Shown: positions 52,156 to 61,799, counted from the stretch's first letter. The stretch: DNA of 64,000 nt from JASHPR01 sp963739645 (GCA_963739645.1 CAVUBM010000075.1:84208-148207); one strand, 5' to 3'. Translations and numbers: made by a program. Notes: generated by a model from the sequence alone, not told the origin.

Positions 52156-54790
52156 TCACAGCATTCCCAGCGAGGCCGCGCGTTTGATGGCGGACGAACG
52201 GGACGTAACGCCGAGCTTCATGTAGGCACGGCGCAGGTGTGTTTTCACGGTATTGAGCGACAGGTACAGTTCCGTGGCTATTTCGCTGTAGGTGAGCCGC
52301 TCGGCCAGCTTTTCCAGCACGCGCATCTCGGCGGGGGTCAGCGGGTCAAGAAGTTTACCCGGCTGGGAAGCACGCGCGGCGCGCCTGCGCGCTTTCAGAC
52401 CAGCGGTGATCAGGACCGCCCGCTGCCTGGTCCGGGGATAAAGGTGCGATTCGGAGATCACATGGTCGACTAGCTGGGGAGCTGTGTCCACGACGGTTTG
52501 GGCGAAACCGTGGCGCTCGGCCACGGCCAAGGCCTGTCTGACCAGGGCAGGCGCCTGGGGTGAGGATTGGCTGATGGCGATGCTCGCGCGCAGCAGGCGC
52601 AGCTCTAGATCGGCCCTGATCGTGGCTGGCTCGGCCGGGGCGCCGCTGAGAGCTTGGGCCGCTTCTTCGGGGTTCCCGGTGGCGATAGCGATGATCGCCG
52701 ACATGACGATGCGTCGGTCATCGGGCAGTTGCCCGGTGACGCTCGTGGCACCGTTCGGGTCGCCGAGACCCAGACGCAGGCGGGCTTCGAGCTCGTCGGC
52801 CATGGGCAGAAGGACCGAGTGGTCGCTCTTGAGCGCCGACCGCGCCGCAGGCAGTGAGGCGAGGGCCTGTTCGAGGTTGCCGCCGGCCGCCCAGATCCGG
52901 GCCCGGTCCAGCTGGGCAAGGTAATTGAAAGCGGGCCGGGCGCCGCCGACCATCTCCAGCGCGCGTTCCACCGGTTCGGCGGCCGCGGCCAGCTCACCTC
53001 GCTCCAGCGCGAGCAGGGCCGTTGTCCGTAGCGCGTGGAAGTTGAAGTAGTGGCGGTCGAAGTGGAGGCGGGCGGCCGCGGCAAGGGTGCTAGCGGCCAA
53101 GGCGTCAGCCTCGTCCAGGGCCCCTTCGAGGAAGGCGGCCTGGCTGATCACTCCGGGGCAGAGAACCTCGGTCAGCGGCGCGCTCACCGGCGTAGCGGTG
53201 AGCGCATCGGCCAGCTGCCGCGCTTCGCCAAAGTGGCCCGTGTAGGTGTGGCAGTACATGGCCAAGGTGTCGAGCGTCACGATCCAGTCGCTGACACTCC
53301 CGGCCGTGGCTTCGAACGGCCGCGCCCATTCCCGGTGTGCCAGCGCCTCGTCAAACTGGCCGATGAACGTGCAGTAAAGCATGTTCACCAGCGCTAGCCG
53401 TACGGCCAGCTCGGGTTGCCGGCCCGGGTCGATACGGCACTGCCGGGCCAGCGTGACAGCCCGCGAACCTCGCTCGAACGCCCCCCGCCACAGCAGCTCA
53501 GCCGCCAAGGGCAGCAGGAACTCGGGTGCGTCTGCAAACTGCTCAGGTCCGATCTCGTCGAGGTCCAGCGCGCTGCTGACGGTCGGGTTGGTCAGCACAT
53601 CACGCACGACCCCCTCGCTGAGCAGGCTGGCGGCCACAGCCCGTTCACCGGCGGCCAGCAATTGCCGCGCTGCCGCGCCAGTCTGACCGGCCTCAATCAG
53701 GTAGTGCGCGGCGGCCTCGTGCAGCTGCTTCCCCCAGGCTGGGTCCCGGGCATGCAACTCGGTCTGGAGAACTTCCCTGATCAAATGGTGATAGCGGTAG
53801 GTGCCGGCCTGCTCATCCACGATCGCCACGAACATGTGCGCGCTGTAGAGGAACTCGAGCATCTTCGCTGATTCCTGGCCGCACAGCGCGGTGCAGGCGG
53901 GCACCGAAAGCTCATCGAGGACCGAGGTGGCGAGCATGAATTCGGTGACTTCTGGCGGCTGGTGGGACAGGACCTCCTCCAAGAAGTACCCGGCGACGGC
54001 ATGGCGACCCGACCGGACCCGGCCCGCCGCATTGGCCGGATCGGGCGAACCATGGATCGAAAGCGCAGCCAGCTGCAATCCGGCCACCCATCCCTCGCTG
54101 CGCTGGTGAACCAGGGCCAGGTCTGGGTCGCCCAGCCGCACGCCGAACCCGGCAAGCAGACTCCTAGTCTCCTCCACCGAGAAGGCCAGGTCCGCGTCCC
54201 GCAGCTCGACCAGATCCTGCTGTGCCCGCATCCGGTGCACCCTCAGCGGCGGGTCAACCCGGCTAGCCACAACCAGCTGCAGCGACGGCGGGTGATACTC
54301 CACCAGCCAGCGCAGGGCGTCGGCGCCGGGCCGCGCCGGCCAGGTGAAAGTCATCAATAATCAGTACCCGCATCCCATCCGGCGCGTCGAGGTCGTCAGC
54401 CAAAGCTGCGACTGCATCGGCCGATACCACGCCATCGAGGCTCATCAGCTGGCGGGCATCTTCGCCGATCCATGGCTGACCAAAGCCAAATCGTGCGGCT
54501 TCGATGAAGGCAGCGACGAATCGGACCGGATCCGCGTCGGCCGCGTCGCAGCTCAGCCACGCCGATGGCCTCTCCGGGCGAGTCGCCAGCCAGTCAGCGA
54601 GGAGCATCGTCTTGCCAGCCCCCGCCGGCCCCACCACCAGGGCAAGCCGAAGCTGTTCTGCCTGGTCCAGCGAGTCGAGCAACCGTGACCGGCGCACCAG
54701 ACCCGGCACCACCTTGGGGACACGGAACTTCGAGGACGGAAACCGGGGACTACGGGAGCCAGGCGCAGCCGTCACTGTCGCGTCCGACAC
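52156..54790 (-). pseudogene. LAL-type LuxR regulator, frameshifted
   Basis: About 880 residues. From GTG 54790 (SDATVTAAPGSRSPRFPSSK) a STAND ATPase follows: Walker A VVGPAGAGKT at about residue 52-61 and Walker B VLIIDDFHLAG. Just after, at about 54325, one extra base shifts the frame; it resumes GADALRWLVEYHPPSLQLVV (sensor) with TPR-like helical repeats, ending in a LuxR HTH, LTPAEMRVLEKLAERLTYSE, TELYLSLNTVKTHLRRAYMK. Large ATP-binding activator of the MalT type; the inducer is unknown. GTG 54838 is an alternative start. Confidence 0.8.
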
Positions 54791-55005
54791 CCTAACCCCC
54801 AACACAACTGCCCAGGCTTCGCCGTCAGTAAGCAGCACGGATGCCAGTCCTGGCGCTCGCGCAGGAGTTTACCGTCGGATTGGTCAAGGACAAGGCCGCT
54901 TCGGCCGCGGGTGTCCTGCACAGCGGGGTGATCACCGGACGCAGAGCGGCACTGGTCTCCTGCCGCGGGTAAGGCCTGGCTGCGGCTATCGCACCGAACT
55001 CCGGA

Positions 55006-55023
55006 TCACCCGGAATCGGGTGA
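55006..55023. repeat. Palindromic repeat, near-perfect copy
   Basis: TCACCCGGAATCGGGTGA differs from the core at 50821-50838 by one base. It lies in the gap between the LAL regulator start and the small protein gene at 55091. Confidence 0.55.
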
Positions 55024-55090
55024 CGACCCGAACCCCGCCGCCAGGCACGCTGGCAGCCAGTCAGCCACCGACTATGAGGGTGCAATCCCA

Positions 55091-55309
55091 GTGCGGTCAC
55101 ACATATACGAAGTCACTTTCACCGGCCAGGCAGACAGAACGCTGTGCGCACAATTCGACGACTGCAAGGTCACCACAGGCCAGGGCACGACCACCCTCCG
55201 CGCCGAGCTACCCGACCAGGCTGCCCTCTCCGGCCTGGTGCAGCGGATCGCCGGACTCGGGCTTGAAATCACCCACGTGCTGCTCGTAACACCGCCATCT
55301 GTGCCATGA
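55091..55309 (+). CDS. Small conserved protein, paralogue of 44975
   Basis: 72 residues, GTG start. The end LPDQAALSGLVQRIAGLGLE gives the family pattern shared with the frameshifted gene at 44975. The first half is beta-rich (HIYEVTFTGQADRTLCAQFD), suggesting a small alpha/beta fold. Function unknown. Confidence 0.65.
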   Translation: MRSHIYEVTFTGQADRTLCAQFDDCKVTTGQGTTTLRAELPDQAALSGLVQRIAGLGLEITHVLLVTPPSVP

Positions 55310-55389
55310 CCGATCTGGCTGGCGCCAGCGGCGGTACAGCAGTGCGTTCGGACAGGTCGGTGTAGCAGGCCGGCTGGCAGCGCCCGCTG

Positions 55390-55405
55390 GGCAGGAGTTC
55401 CTGCC
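55390..55405. promoter_or_regulatory. Palindrome before ABC permease gene
   Basis: GGCAGGA-GT-TCCTGCC, 111 bases before the GTG at 55517. Its centre CAGGAGTTCNTG is like the first HTH operator at 3043-3060. The rest of 55310-55516 shows nothing coding. Confidence 0.3.
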
Positions 55406-55516
55406 GTCACGCGTCGGCCGCTTGTGTGCTGGCACCACCTCGGACTTTCGTGGCTGCGTCCTCGCGGCGTGGGCGGATGCGTGAAATAAAGGCCTGATAA
55501 CGAGGGGGGCAAGCCA

Positions 55517-57988
55517 GTGATCTGGTCGGCGTCGAGCGTGGCCCGTTACCGGCTGCGCGCCGCGGTCCGCCGGGACTGGGCCGGGTACCTGGTGATCGTC
55601 CTGATCGTCGGGATCCTCGGCGGGGTGGCCATGGCCAGTGTGGCCGCGGCCCGCCGTACCCAGTCGGCCTTCCCCAGGATTCTCGCCGCGAGCAACCCAT
55701 CCGATCTCGACATCGACACGGGCTCCTACAGCGCGGGCGTTGTGCGCGCCATCTCGCGGCTGCCCCAGGTGCGCTCGGCCGAGTCGTACGTAGCCCTCAA
55801 CGGCCTGCGTGCCCTGCCGTCCGGGTTCGGCGATCTGGGCACCCAGTTCAACGAGCAGGTGGAGTGGGTCGGCTCGCTGGATGGTCTCTACCTGGACCAG
55901 GACCGCGTCATCCTCACCGATGGCCGGCGCGCCAACCCCAGGCGAGCCGGCGAGATTATGGTCAGCGAGCAGACCGCCCGCCGCTTTGGCCTTCACACAG
56001 GCCAGTCGTTCGACCTCAATCTCTATTCGTTGCAGCAGGCCGGCGACCCGCGCTTCAACCCGATGACCAGGCAGCCGCTGCACCGGGTGCGGCTCACCGT
56101 CACCGGTATCGGCGTGTTCACCGACGAGGTCGTTCAGGACGATATTGACCGGATTTACCGGGTGCTGATGACACCCGCGCTGACCAAGAAGATGGCCCGG
56201 TGCTGCGGTTCTTACTTCTGGACCGGCCTGAAGCTGGCCCACGGTCAGCGTGACGTGGCCGCCGTGCAGCAGGAGTATGTCCGGCGGCTGCCGGAAGGCA
56301 CCCCTCCTATCTTCCGGGTCACGTCGGTGGTGGAGAGCCAAGGGGAGCGGGCCGTCCGGCCAGAGTCCGTGGCCGCGGCCGTGTTCGGCCTGATCGCGGC
56401 GCTGATTGCCCTCGTCCTGGCTACGCAGGCGATCCGCCGCAAGATTGTCGGCGGCCGTAATCCTCGCGGCGTACTGCGGGCCCTGGGGGCCAGTCCGCTC
56501 GCCCTGGTCCTGGAGGCTGTCCTGGGCATCCTGTGCGCCATAGCCGCCGGGGTGGTGCTGGCGCTGGGGGTCGCGGTGGCTGTCTCGCCGGTGGCGCCGC
56601 TGGGGGTATTTCACCGCCTCGAGCCGGCTCCCGGCGTGTCGTTCGACTGGGTGGTCCTCGGCGTCGGTGCAGCCCTGTTCCTGCTCGTCTTGTTTATGGC
56701 GGCAGTGGCGCTGGCCTGCGGCGACGTGCTGACGCGGCCCCATCGGCGTGGTGCCGGCGACCGCCGCTGGGCAACGGTGACCGCGCAACTGGGTCTGCCG
56801 GTCGCGGCGAGGGCCGGCGTCGGCTTCGCGTTCGAGCCGGACCCCGGCGGTTACTCGCGTCCCGCAGGCCCCGGCATCTTCGGCACGGTGGCGGCCCTGG
56901 TGATCCTGGTGGGGTCGCTGGTGTTCGGGGCCAGTCTGAGCAACCTGGTCTCGCATCCCCCGCTGTACGGCTGGGCGTGGGACGCTGAGATCCTCGCTGG
57001 CTCCGGCTACGGCGACATCCCGGCGGGCCAAGCCAGCCAGATGCTGGCCCGCGACCCCGATGTCGCCGCCTGGAGCGGCGCCTTCTTCTCCTCAGTCGAG
57101 ATTAACGGTCACAACGTCCCGGTCCTCGCCGTGACCACGACCCGCGTCGGCCCGCCGGTGCTGACCGGCCATGGCGTGGCCGGGTCCGCCCAGATCCTGC
57201 TGGGCCCGGAGACGCTGGCTGCGGTCGGCGGTCATGTCGGCAGCACGGTCCGGGTCTACAACGGCCAGACCACCCTGCACATGCGGGTCACCGGGACCGC
57301 GACCATGCCCGCCATCGGGGTCGGCCACGGGAGCCATCTGTCCCTGGGCCTCGGCGCTGTGCTGCCCGCCAGCGCGCTGTCGCCGGATCTCAAGAACAGA
57401 AACACCCCCAGCCCTGCCCTGCAGGGACCGAATACGATTCTGGTCCGGTTCCGCCCGGGAGCTGATCGCACCGCCGCCGCGCAGCGGCTGGCCCGGATCG
57501 CCGGTCGGCTGTCGGCGATCCGGTCCACCGAGGGCGTCGAGGTACTGCCCGTCCAGCGTCCAGCCGAGATCGTCAACTACCGGACCATGGGTACCGCGCC
57601 GCTTGTCCTCGCCAGCCTGCTCGCGGCTGGGGCCGTCGTGGCGCTGGCGCTGAGCCTGGCCGCCTCAGTCCGGCGCCGGTCTCGTGAGCTTGCGCTGCTC
57701 AAGGCCCTCGGGTTCGTCCGTGGGCAGGTGATCGCGGCCGTGATCTGGCAGGCGCTGGTGACCGTCGCGATCGGGACGGCCGTGGGCATCCCGCTCGGCA
57801 TCGCGGTGGGCAGGTTCCTCTGGGCCAGGTTCGCAGGTGAGCTCTACGTTGTGCCCCAGCCCGCCATCTCGCCGGCCACGGTATTGGCCGTCACCGCATC
57901 CGCGCTGACCGTGGCCACTTTGATGGCCATCCTGCCCGGCTGGCGCGCCGCCAGGACGCCAGTGGCCGACGTGCTCCGAGCAGAGTGA
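55517..57988 (+). CDS. FtsX-type ABC permease (MacB-like), large
   Basis: 823 residues, GTG start. N-terminal helix (YLVIVLIVGILGGVAMASVA), a 220-residue extracytoplasmic domain, then helices at about 290-400, a second long external domain, and a C-terminal FtsX module (LALLKALGFVRGQVIAAVIW through ILPGWRAARTPVADVLRAE). Such permeases need an ATPase, usually the neighbour; none is here, so its partner must be encoded elsewhere. Likely export of a lipid or peptide. Confidence 0.85.
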   Translation: MIWSASSVARYRLRAAVRRDWAGYLVIVLIVGILGGVAMASVAAARRTQSAFPRILAASNPSDLDIDTGSYSAGVVRAISRLPQVRSAESYVALNGLRALPSGFGDLGTQFNEQVEWVGSLDGLYLDQDRVILTDGRRANPRRAGEIMVSEQTARRFGLHTGQSFDLNLYSLQQAGDPRFNPMTRQPLHRVRLTVTGIGVFTDEVVQDDIDRIYRVLMTPALTKKMARCCGSYFWTGLKLAHGQRDVAAVQQEYVRRLPEGTPPIFRVTSVVESQGERAVRPESVAAAVFGLIAALIALVLATQAIRRKIVGGRNPRGVLRALGASPLALVLEAVLGILCAIAAGVVLALGVAVAVSPVAPLGVFHRLEPAPGVSFDWVVLGVGAALFLLVLFMAAVALACGDVLTRPHRRGAGDRRWATVTAQLGLPVAARAGVGFAFEPDPGGYSRPAGPGIFGTVAALVILVGSLVFGASLSNLVSHPPLYGWAWDAEILAGSGYGDIPAGQASQMLARDPDVAAWSGAFFSSVEINGHNVPVLAVTTTRVGPPVLTGHGVAGSAQILLGPETLAAVGGHVGSTVRVYNGQTTLHMRVTGTATMPAIGVGHGSHLSLGLGAVLPASALSPDLKNRNTPSPALQGPNTILVRFRPGADRTAAAQRLARIAGRLSAIRSTEGVEVLPVQRPAEIVNYRTMGTAPLVLASLLAAGAVVALALSLAASVRRRSRELALLKALGFVRGQVIAAVIWQALVTVAIGTAVGIPLGIAVGRFLWARFAGELYVVPQPAISPATVLAVTASALTVATLMAILPGWRAARTPVADVLRAE

Positions 57989-57989
57989 G

Positions 57990-59588
57990 TCAGCCCAAGG
58001 CCATCTGTTCGCCGGAGCCCGATTGCTGGGGGTCTGGCAGGCGCATCATGCGGAACGAGATGAGCAGCCCGGCCAGACCAGCGAGGATGGGTATGAGAAG
58101 CGCCACCTGAAGGGCGAGGTGCCTTGCCTGGGTGTTGATCTTGATGATCTCGTCCTGCGTTTTCTGCGGCTGGCCGGCGAGCTGTTTCTCGAGCTGGGTG
58201 TTGCTGACCACTTCGGCGTCATGCTCCAGGACCTTGGCGACCTGCTGCTGCTCGGCCCCGGAAAGCACGGTGCTCGACTGGGCCATGCTGGTGAAGCCAA
58301 CGGACAGCGCCGCCAGCAAGATGGCGCCGGCGAACGCCAGCCCGAACGACAGACCGAACGACCCTCCGGCCGAGTTCACCCCGGCCGCCTCGCTGACGCG
58401 TTCCTCAGAGATCGGGGCCAGCGTGTAGTTGTTCAGCTGCGAGACCAGCAGGCCCAGCCCCGCTCCGGCGATTATCAACGGCACCACCAGGTACCAGCCT
58501 GACGTCGCCCGGGGCACTATCGGCTCCACGGCGACCATCCCGATCGTGAACAGCGCGAACCCCGCCCGGATGAGGCTCGCCGGACGCCGCTTCCCGCCTC
58601 TTCTCCCGGCGACCAGCGCCACCGCGAACATGCTCAGAGAGAGCGGGGCGATCGACAGGCCCGCTCCCATCGCGCTGTACTCGAGCACGATCTGCAGGTA
58701 GATCGGCAGTGCGATCATCGTGCCGCCCAGACCGATCTGCTGCAGCAGCTGCCCGGAGACCCCGAACTTGAACAGCTTGGCCTTGAACAGGTCCGGGTCC
58801 AGCAGCGTCGCCTTGCCCGCACGCTTGCGCCGTACCAGCCACCACGCCAGGAGCCCGAGCGAGACCGCCCCCAGCGCCAGGAGCAGGCCTACCGCTTCGC
58901 CGCCTTCTTGCCACACGAGGATGCCCAGCACGATGCCGCCCATGCCCAGCACGGACAGGACGGCACCCACCACGTCCACGCGCCGCGATCCGGTGTATGG
59001 CACGTCGCGGATCAGCCTGATGCCCGACAGCACGACCGCGATGATGACGTCCTCAAGCACAAACGCGATCCGCCACGACAGGTAGGTCGTGATGAACCCT
59101 CCCAGCAGCGGTCCGACGGCGGCGGCGATCGCGGCCGCGGCCCCGACCAGCGCGTAGGCCTGCCGTTGCGCGGCGCCCTCGAAGTTGCCGTGGATCAGTG
59201 ACTGCATCGCCGGCAGCAGCAGCGATGCGCCGATCCCGCCCACGATCGCCCAGAAGACGATGATCGCGGTCAGCCCCTGCGCCAGGGCCATGGCAAGGGC
59301 GCCGATCGCGTAGCCGAGCAGGCCCAGCACGTACGCGCGCTTGCGCCCGATCAGATCGCCCACCTTGCTGCCAATCAAGATGAACGCCGCCGACACCAGC
59401 GCCTCAAGCGCGATCGCGGACTGAACCCCGCTGACGGTCGTATGCAGATCGTGAACGACCGATGCGATGGACACGTTCATCACCGACGTGTCGACGACCA
59501 GGACGAACATGGCCATCGCCAGCAAGATGGCCAGCCTACGGTCCGCCTTGGCCATCGCCGGGGCGCTGGCGCCGGACTCGCCAGTCAT
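57990..59588 (-). CDS. DHA2-family MFS exporter
   Basis: 532 residues. Helix 1 ILLAMAMFVLVVDTSVMNVS with the DHA2 DTSVMN motif, IGSKVGDLIGRKRAYVLGL (motif A), LVGAAAAIAAAVGPLLGGFI (motif C) and a large loop near 460-490 with charged residues (AEVVSNTQLEKQLAGQPQKT). Convergent with the permease gene, stops one base apart. A 30-base repeat lies 71 bases upstream. Confidence 0.9.
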   Translation of the reverse strand: MTGESGASAPAMAKADRRLAILLAMAMFVLVVDTSVMNVSIASVVHDLHTTVSGVQSAIALEALVSAAFILIGSKVGDLIGRKRAYVLGLLGYAIGALAMALAQGLTAIIVFWAIVGGIGASLLLPAMQSLIHGNFEGAAQRQAYALVGAAAAIAAAVGPLLGGFITTYLSWRIAFVLEDVIIAVVLSGIRLIRDVPYTGSRRVDVVGAVLSVLGMGGIVLGILVWQEGGEAVGLLLALGAVSLGLLAWWLVRRKRAGKATLLDPDLFKAKLFKFGVSGQLLQQIGLGGTMIALPIYLQIVLEYSAMGAGLSIAPLSLSMFAVALVAGRRGGKRRPASLIRAGFALFTIGMVAVEPIVPRATSGWYLVVPLIIAGAGLGLLVSQLNNYTLAPISEERVSEAAGVNSAGGSFGLSFGLAFAGAILLAALSVGFTSMAQSSTVLSGAEQQQVAKVLEHDAEVVSNTQLEKQLAGQPQKTQDEIIKINTQARHLALQVALLIPILAGLAGLLISFRMMRLPDPQQSGSGEQMALG

Positions 59589-59658
59589 AGCAGGTTCACC
59601 ATCCCGACAGTCATGCGCCTTCGGCTGAAGGCAAGCCGCGTGCCCTTCGCCCTATCGC

Positions 59659-59688
59659 GCCCGGCCACACCAGGGAACGCCGTCCCTG
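59659..59688. repeat. 30-base intergenic repeat, copy 2
   Basis: Identical to 40125-40154, with the hairpin CAGGGA-ACGCCG-TCCCTG. It lies 71 bases upstream of the MFS start at 59588. The rest of the gap to 59955 has no recognisable gene. Confidence 0.7.
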
Positions 59689-59955
59689 CCGCATGCTCGC
59701 GGCAGCGCCATCTGCCCGCCTTCTGTCGGCAGACCGGACGCAGCGTACCGGTCAGAGCGCCAAGTGAACACCCCGGCGGGGCTAGTTTGCTCACCCACGG
59801 GGGGTGAGCCGATTGACGGCCGCGCTGCATCCCACGGATATCCCACGCAGCCAGGGCAACGGTCAGGCCAGGCGATCCGGCGCTGCTCCGCTGGTGGTGT
59901 CGAAGCCGGATCACCTGCGGGGTTGGGTGCTTCGGCATTGCACGGGGCGATGCTT

Positions 59956-59991
59956 GACATCATTAGTAAACGGCAGTTTACTAATGATGTC
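59956..59991. promoter_or_regulatory. 36-base perfect operator over a promoter
   Basis: Arms GACATCATTAGTAAAC (59956-59971) and GTTTACTAATGATGTC (59976-59991), 16 bases each, around GGCA. A consensus -35 TTGACA (59954-59959) begins at its left edge and a -10 such as TACTAA (59979-59984) lies within, so binding would block transcription of the small gene at 60023 and the TetR/SDR genes. The TetR protein is the natural candidate. Confidence 0.75.
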
Positions 59992-60022
59992 GGTGCTCGT
60001 TCTCGTTCAGGAGGAGGCAGAC

Positions 60023-60226
60023 ATGGCGACCCAGCAGGACACTGGGCAGGCGGAGGCGACGGCGGGGAAGCTCGCGACGCTTCGCGACGACGTGCGCGCG
60101 GCCATTGGCCGCGTCGATGACCCGCAGTTGAAGGCGGTCTTGGAGACCGGGGCCGAAGTTCTCGGCGGCCTGCGGCAGGCGTTCGTCGACTACGGCAAGG
60201 GCAGCGAGGAGGCCTGGCAACGGTAG
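60023..60226 (+). CDS. Small hydrophilic protein in TetR operon
   Basis: 67 residues behind GGAGGAGGC. Helical and charged: ATAGKLATLRDDVRAAIGRV, DPQLKAVLETGAEVLGGLRQ. No Cys or membrane segment. First gene after the palindromic operator; the TetR start follows its stop by 13 bases. Unknown family, possibly a coiled-coil partner. Confidence 0.65.
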   Translation: MATQQDTGQAEATAGKLATLRDDVRAAIGRVDDPQLKAVLETGAEVLGGLRQAFVDYGKGSEEAWQR

Positions 60227-60239
60227 CAGGCAGTTGGTC

Positions 60240-60848
60240 GTGGCGCGGCCGATCGGCACCCCTGACGACGCCTTGCTGGACGCCGCCGACCGTGTCTTGA
60301 TGACGGAGGGTCCCTCCGGCTTCACCCTCGCCAAGGCGGCAGCGTCCGCCGGGGTGTCCGCTGCGACCTTCGTGAAGCGGTTCGGTTCGAAGGAACGGCT
60401 CTTCCTGCGGCTTTCCCAGCGCTGGGCCGCCTCGCTGGATGGCGAGCTCGGCGAGGCGGCCCGAGGCGTGGACTCGCCGCTGCAGCGGCTGCGCGCCGTG
60501 GCGTTGTACAACTACCACGACCTGGACAATCCGCTGACCGCTTCCAAGCAGCTCGCGGCATTGGCGATCGACCTCCAGAACGACGAGATGCGTGGCTGGC
60601 TGCACGTCGGCTGGGGTCACGTGCGCCGTCACCTGGAACGCCACGCGGCTGCCGCGACCGCCGCCGGTGAGCTAGCCGGCGCACCGCCGTCGGCCCAGCT
60701 GGCCCGGATCGTGATGGCCGCAATGGAGGGCGGTTGCCTGGCCTGGTCGGTACACCCCGAAGGGTCATTGATCCGCCGGCTCGCGGCAGACCTCGACGCA
60801 CTGCTGTCCGGATGGAGCACACCAAAGGAGAAGATTCATGGCCAATGA
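60240..60848 (+). CDS. TetR-family regulator
   Basis: About 202 residues from GTG 60240 (a TTG at 60234 is possible). N-terminal HTH: ALLDAADRVLMTEGPSGFTL, KAAASAGVSAATFVKRFGSK. The C-terminal ligand domain ends SWSTPKEK-like. Its last 11 bases overlap the SDR gene (ATG 60838), so the two are translationally linked. Likely repressor at the 36-base palindrome. Confidence 0.83.
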   Translation: MARPIGTPDDALLDAADRVLMTEGPSGFTLAKAAASAGVSAATFVKRFGSKERLFLRLSQRWAASLDGELGEAARGVDSPLQRLRAVALYNYHDLDNPLTASKQLAALAIDLQNDEMRGWLHVGWGHVRRHLERHAAAATAAGELAGAPPSAQLARIVMAAMEGGCLAWSVHPEGSLIRRLAADLDALLSGWSTPKEKIHGQ

Positions 60849-61782
60849 CACCCCACTCGCGGGAAAAGTTGCGCTTGTCGCGGGTGCTACCCGGGGGGCG
60901 GGACGGGCGATTGCCGTGGAGCTGGCCCGGGCTGGGTTCTTCGTCTATGCGACCGGCCGCAGCAGCCGGACCTCCGGTCCTTCGGAACTCGACAGACCCG
61001 AGACGATCGAGGAAACCGGCGAGTTGATCCGCGGCGCAGGCGGATCGGGCGCCGCCCGTGTCGTGGACCACGAGGACCCGGATGCGGTCGCCGAGCTGGT
61101 TGCAGCAGTCGAGCGTGCGGGGGGCCGCTTGGATGTGCTGGTCAATGACATCTTCGGCGGTGACCGGTACATGCAGTGGGACAAGCCGCTATGGGAACAC
61201 GACTGGCAGGGTGGCCTGCGGATGCTGCAAATGGGTGTGCACACCCACCTGATCACCAGCCGGGCGGCGATCCCGCTGATGCTGCGCACCGCCCGCGCGT
61301 ATGGCACCCGCGGCCTAGTGGTGGAGATGACCGACGGCACGTCGCAAGCCAACGCCGAGTTCCGGCGCAACGTCGGTTTCTACTACGACCTGGTGAAGGC
61401 CAACGTCGAGCGGATCGTCAAAGGCCTCACCGCCGAGCTTGAAAATCTGCCCGTCACGACGGTCGGCGTGACCCCGGGCTGGCTGCGCTCGGAACGGATG
61501 CTGGAAAACTTCGGCGTCACCGAGGCCACCTGGCGCGAGGCCTGCGCCAAAACGCCGGGTTTCGCGATCTCCGAGTCGCCCACCTATGTGGCCAGAGGCG
61601 TCGCCGCGCTCGCCCGGGCAGGCGATGCCGACCGCTGGGCTGGCACGATCATCTCCTCCCGCCAGCTCGCCGACGCCTACGGCATCACCGACACCGACGG
61701 CAGCAGACCCGACTGCTGGGGTCACCTGGCCGCCTACGGCTGGGAACGCGACGACGGCGCAGGCATCGAGGACTTCCGGTAG
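60838..61782 (+). CDS. Short-chain dehydrogenase/reductase
   Basis: 314 residues. NAD(P)-binding GATRGAGRAIAVELARAGFF (TGxxxGxG type), structural motif VLVNDIFGGDRY (variant of NNAG), catalytic YYDLVKAN (YxxxK) and VGVTPGWLRSERML at the substrate loop. The catalytic Ser appears as Thr/Asp in VVEMTDGTS. The long GITDTDGSRPDCWG tail suits a 300-residue SDR. Regulated with the TetR gene; its substrate may be the inducer. Confidence 0.86.
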   Translation: MANDTPLAGKVALVAGATRGAGRAIAVELARAGFFVYATGRSSRTSGPSELDRPETIEETGELIRGAGGSGAARVVDHEDPDAVAELVAAVERAGGRLDVLVNDIFGGDRYMQWDKPLWEHDWQGGLRMLQMGVHTHLITSRAAIPLMLRTARAYGTRGLVVEMTDGTSQANAEFRRNVGFYYDLVKANVERIVKGLTAELENLPVTTVGVTPGWLRSERMLENFGVTEATWREACAKTPGFAISESPTYVARGVAALARAGDADRWAGTIISSRQLADAYGITDTDGSRPDCWGHLAAYGWERDDGAGIEDFR

Positions 61783-61799
61783 CGCATGCGGTGCTCCCG

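Noticed and set aside
55208..57031. A 607-codon minus-strand frame across the FtsX-type gene
   Set aside because: Antisense shadow without recognisable motifs.
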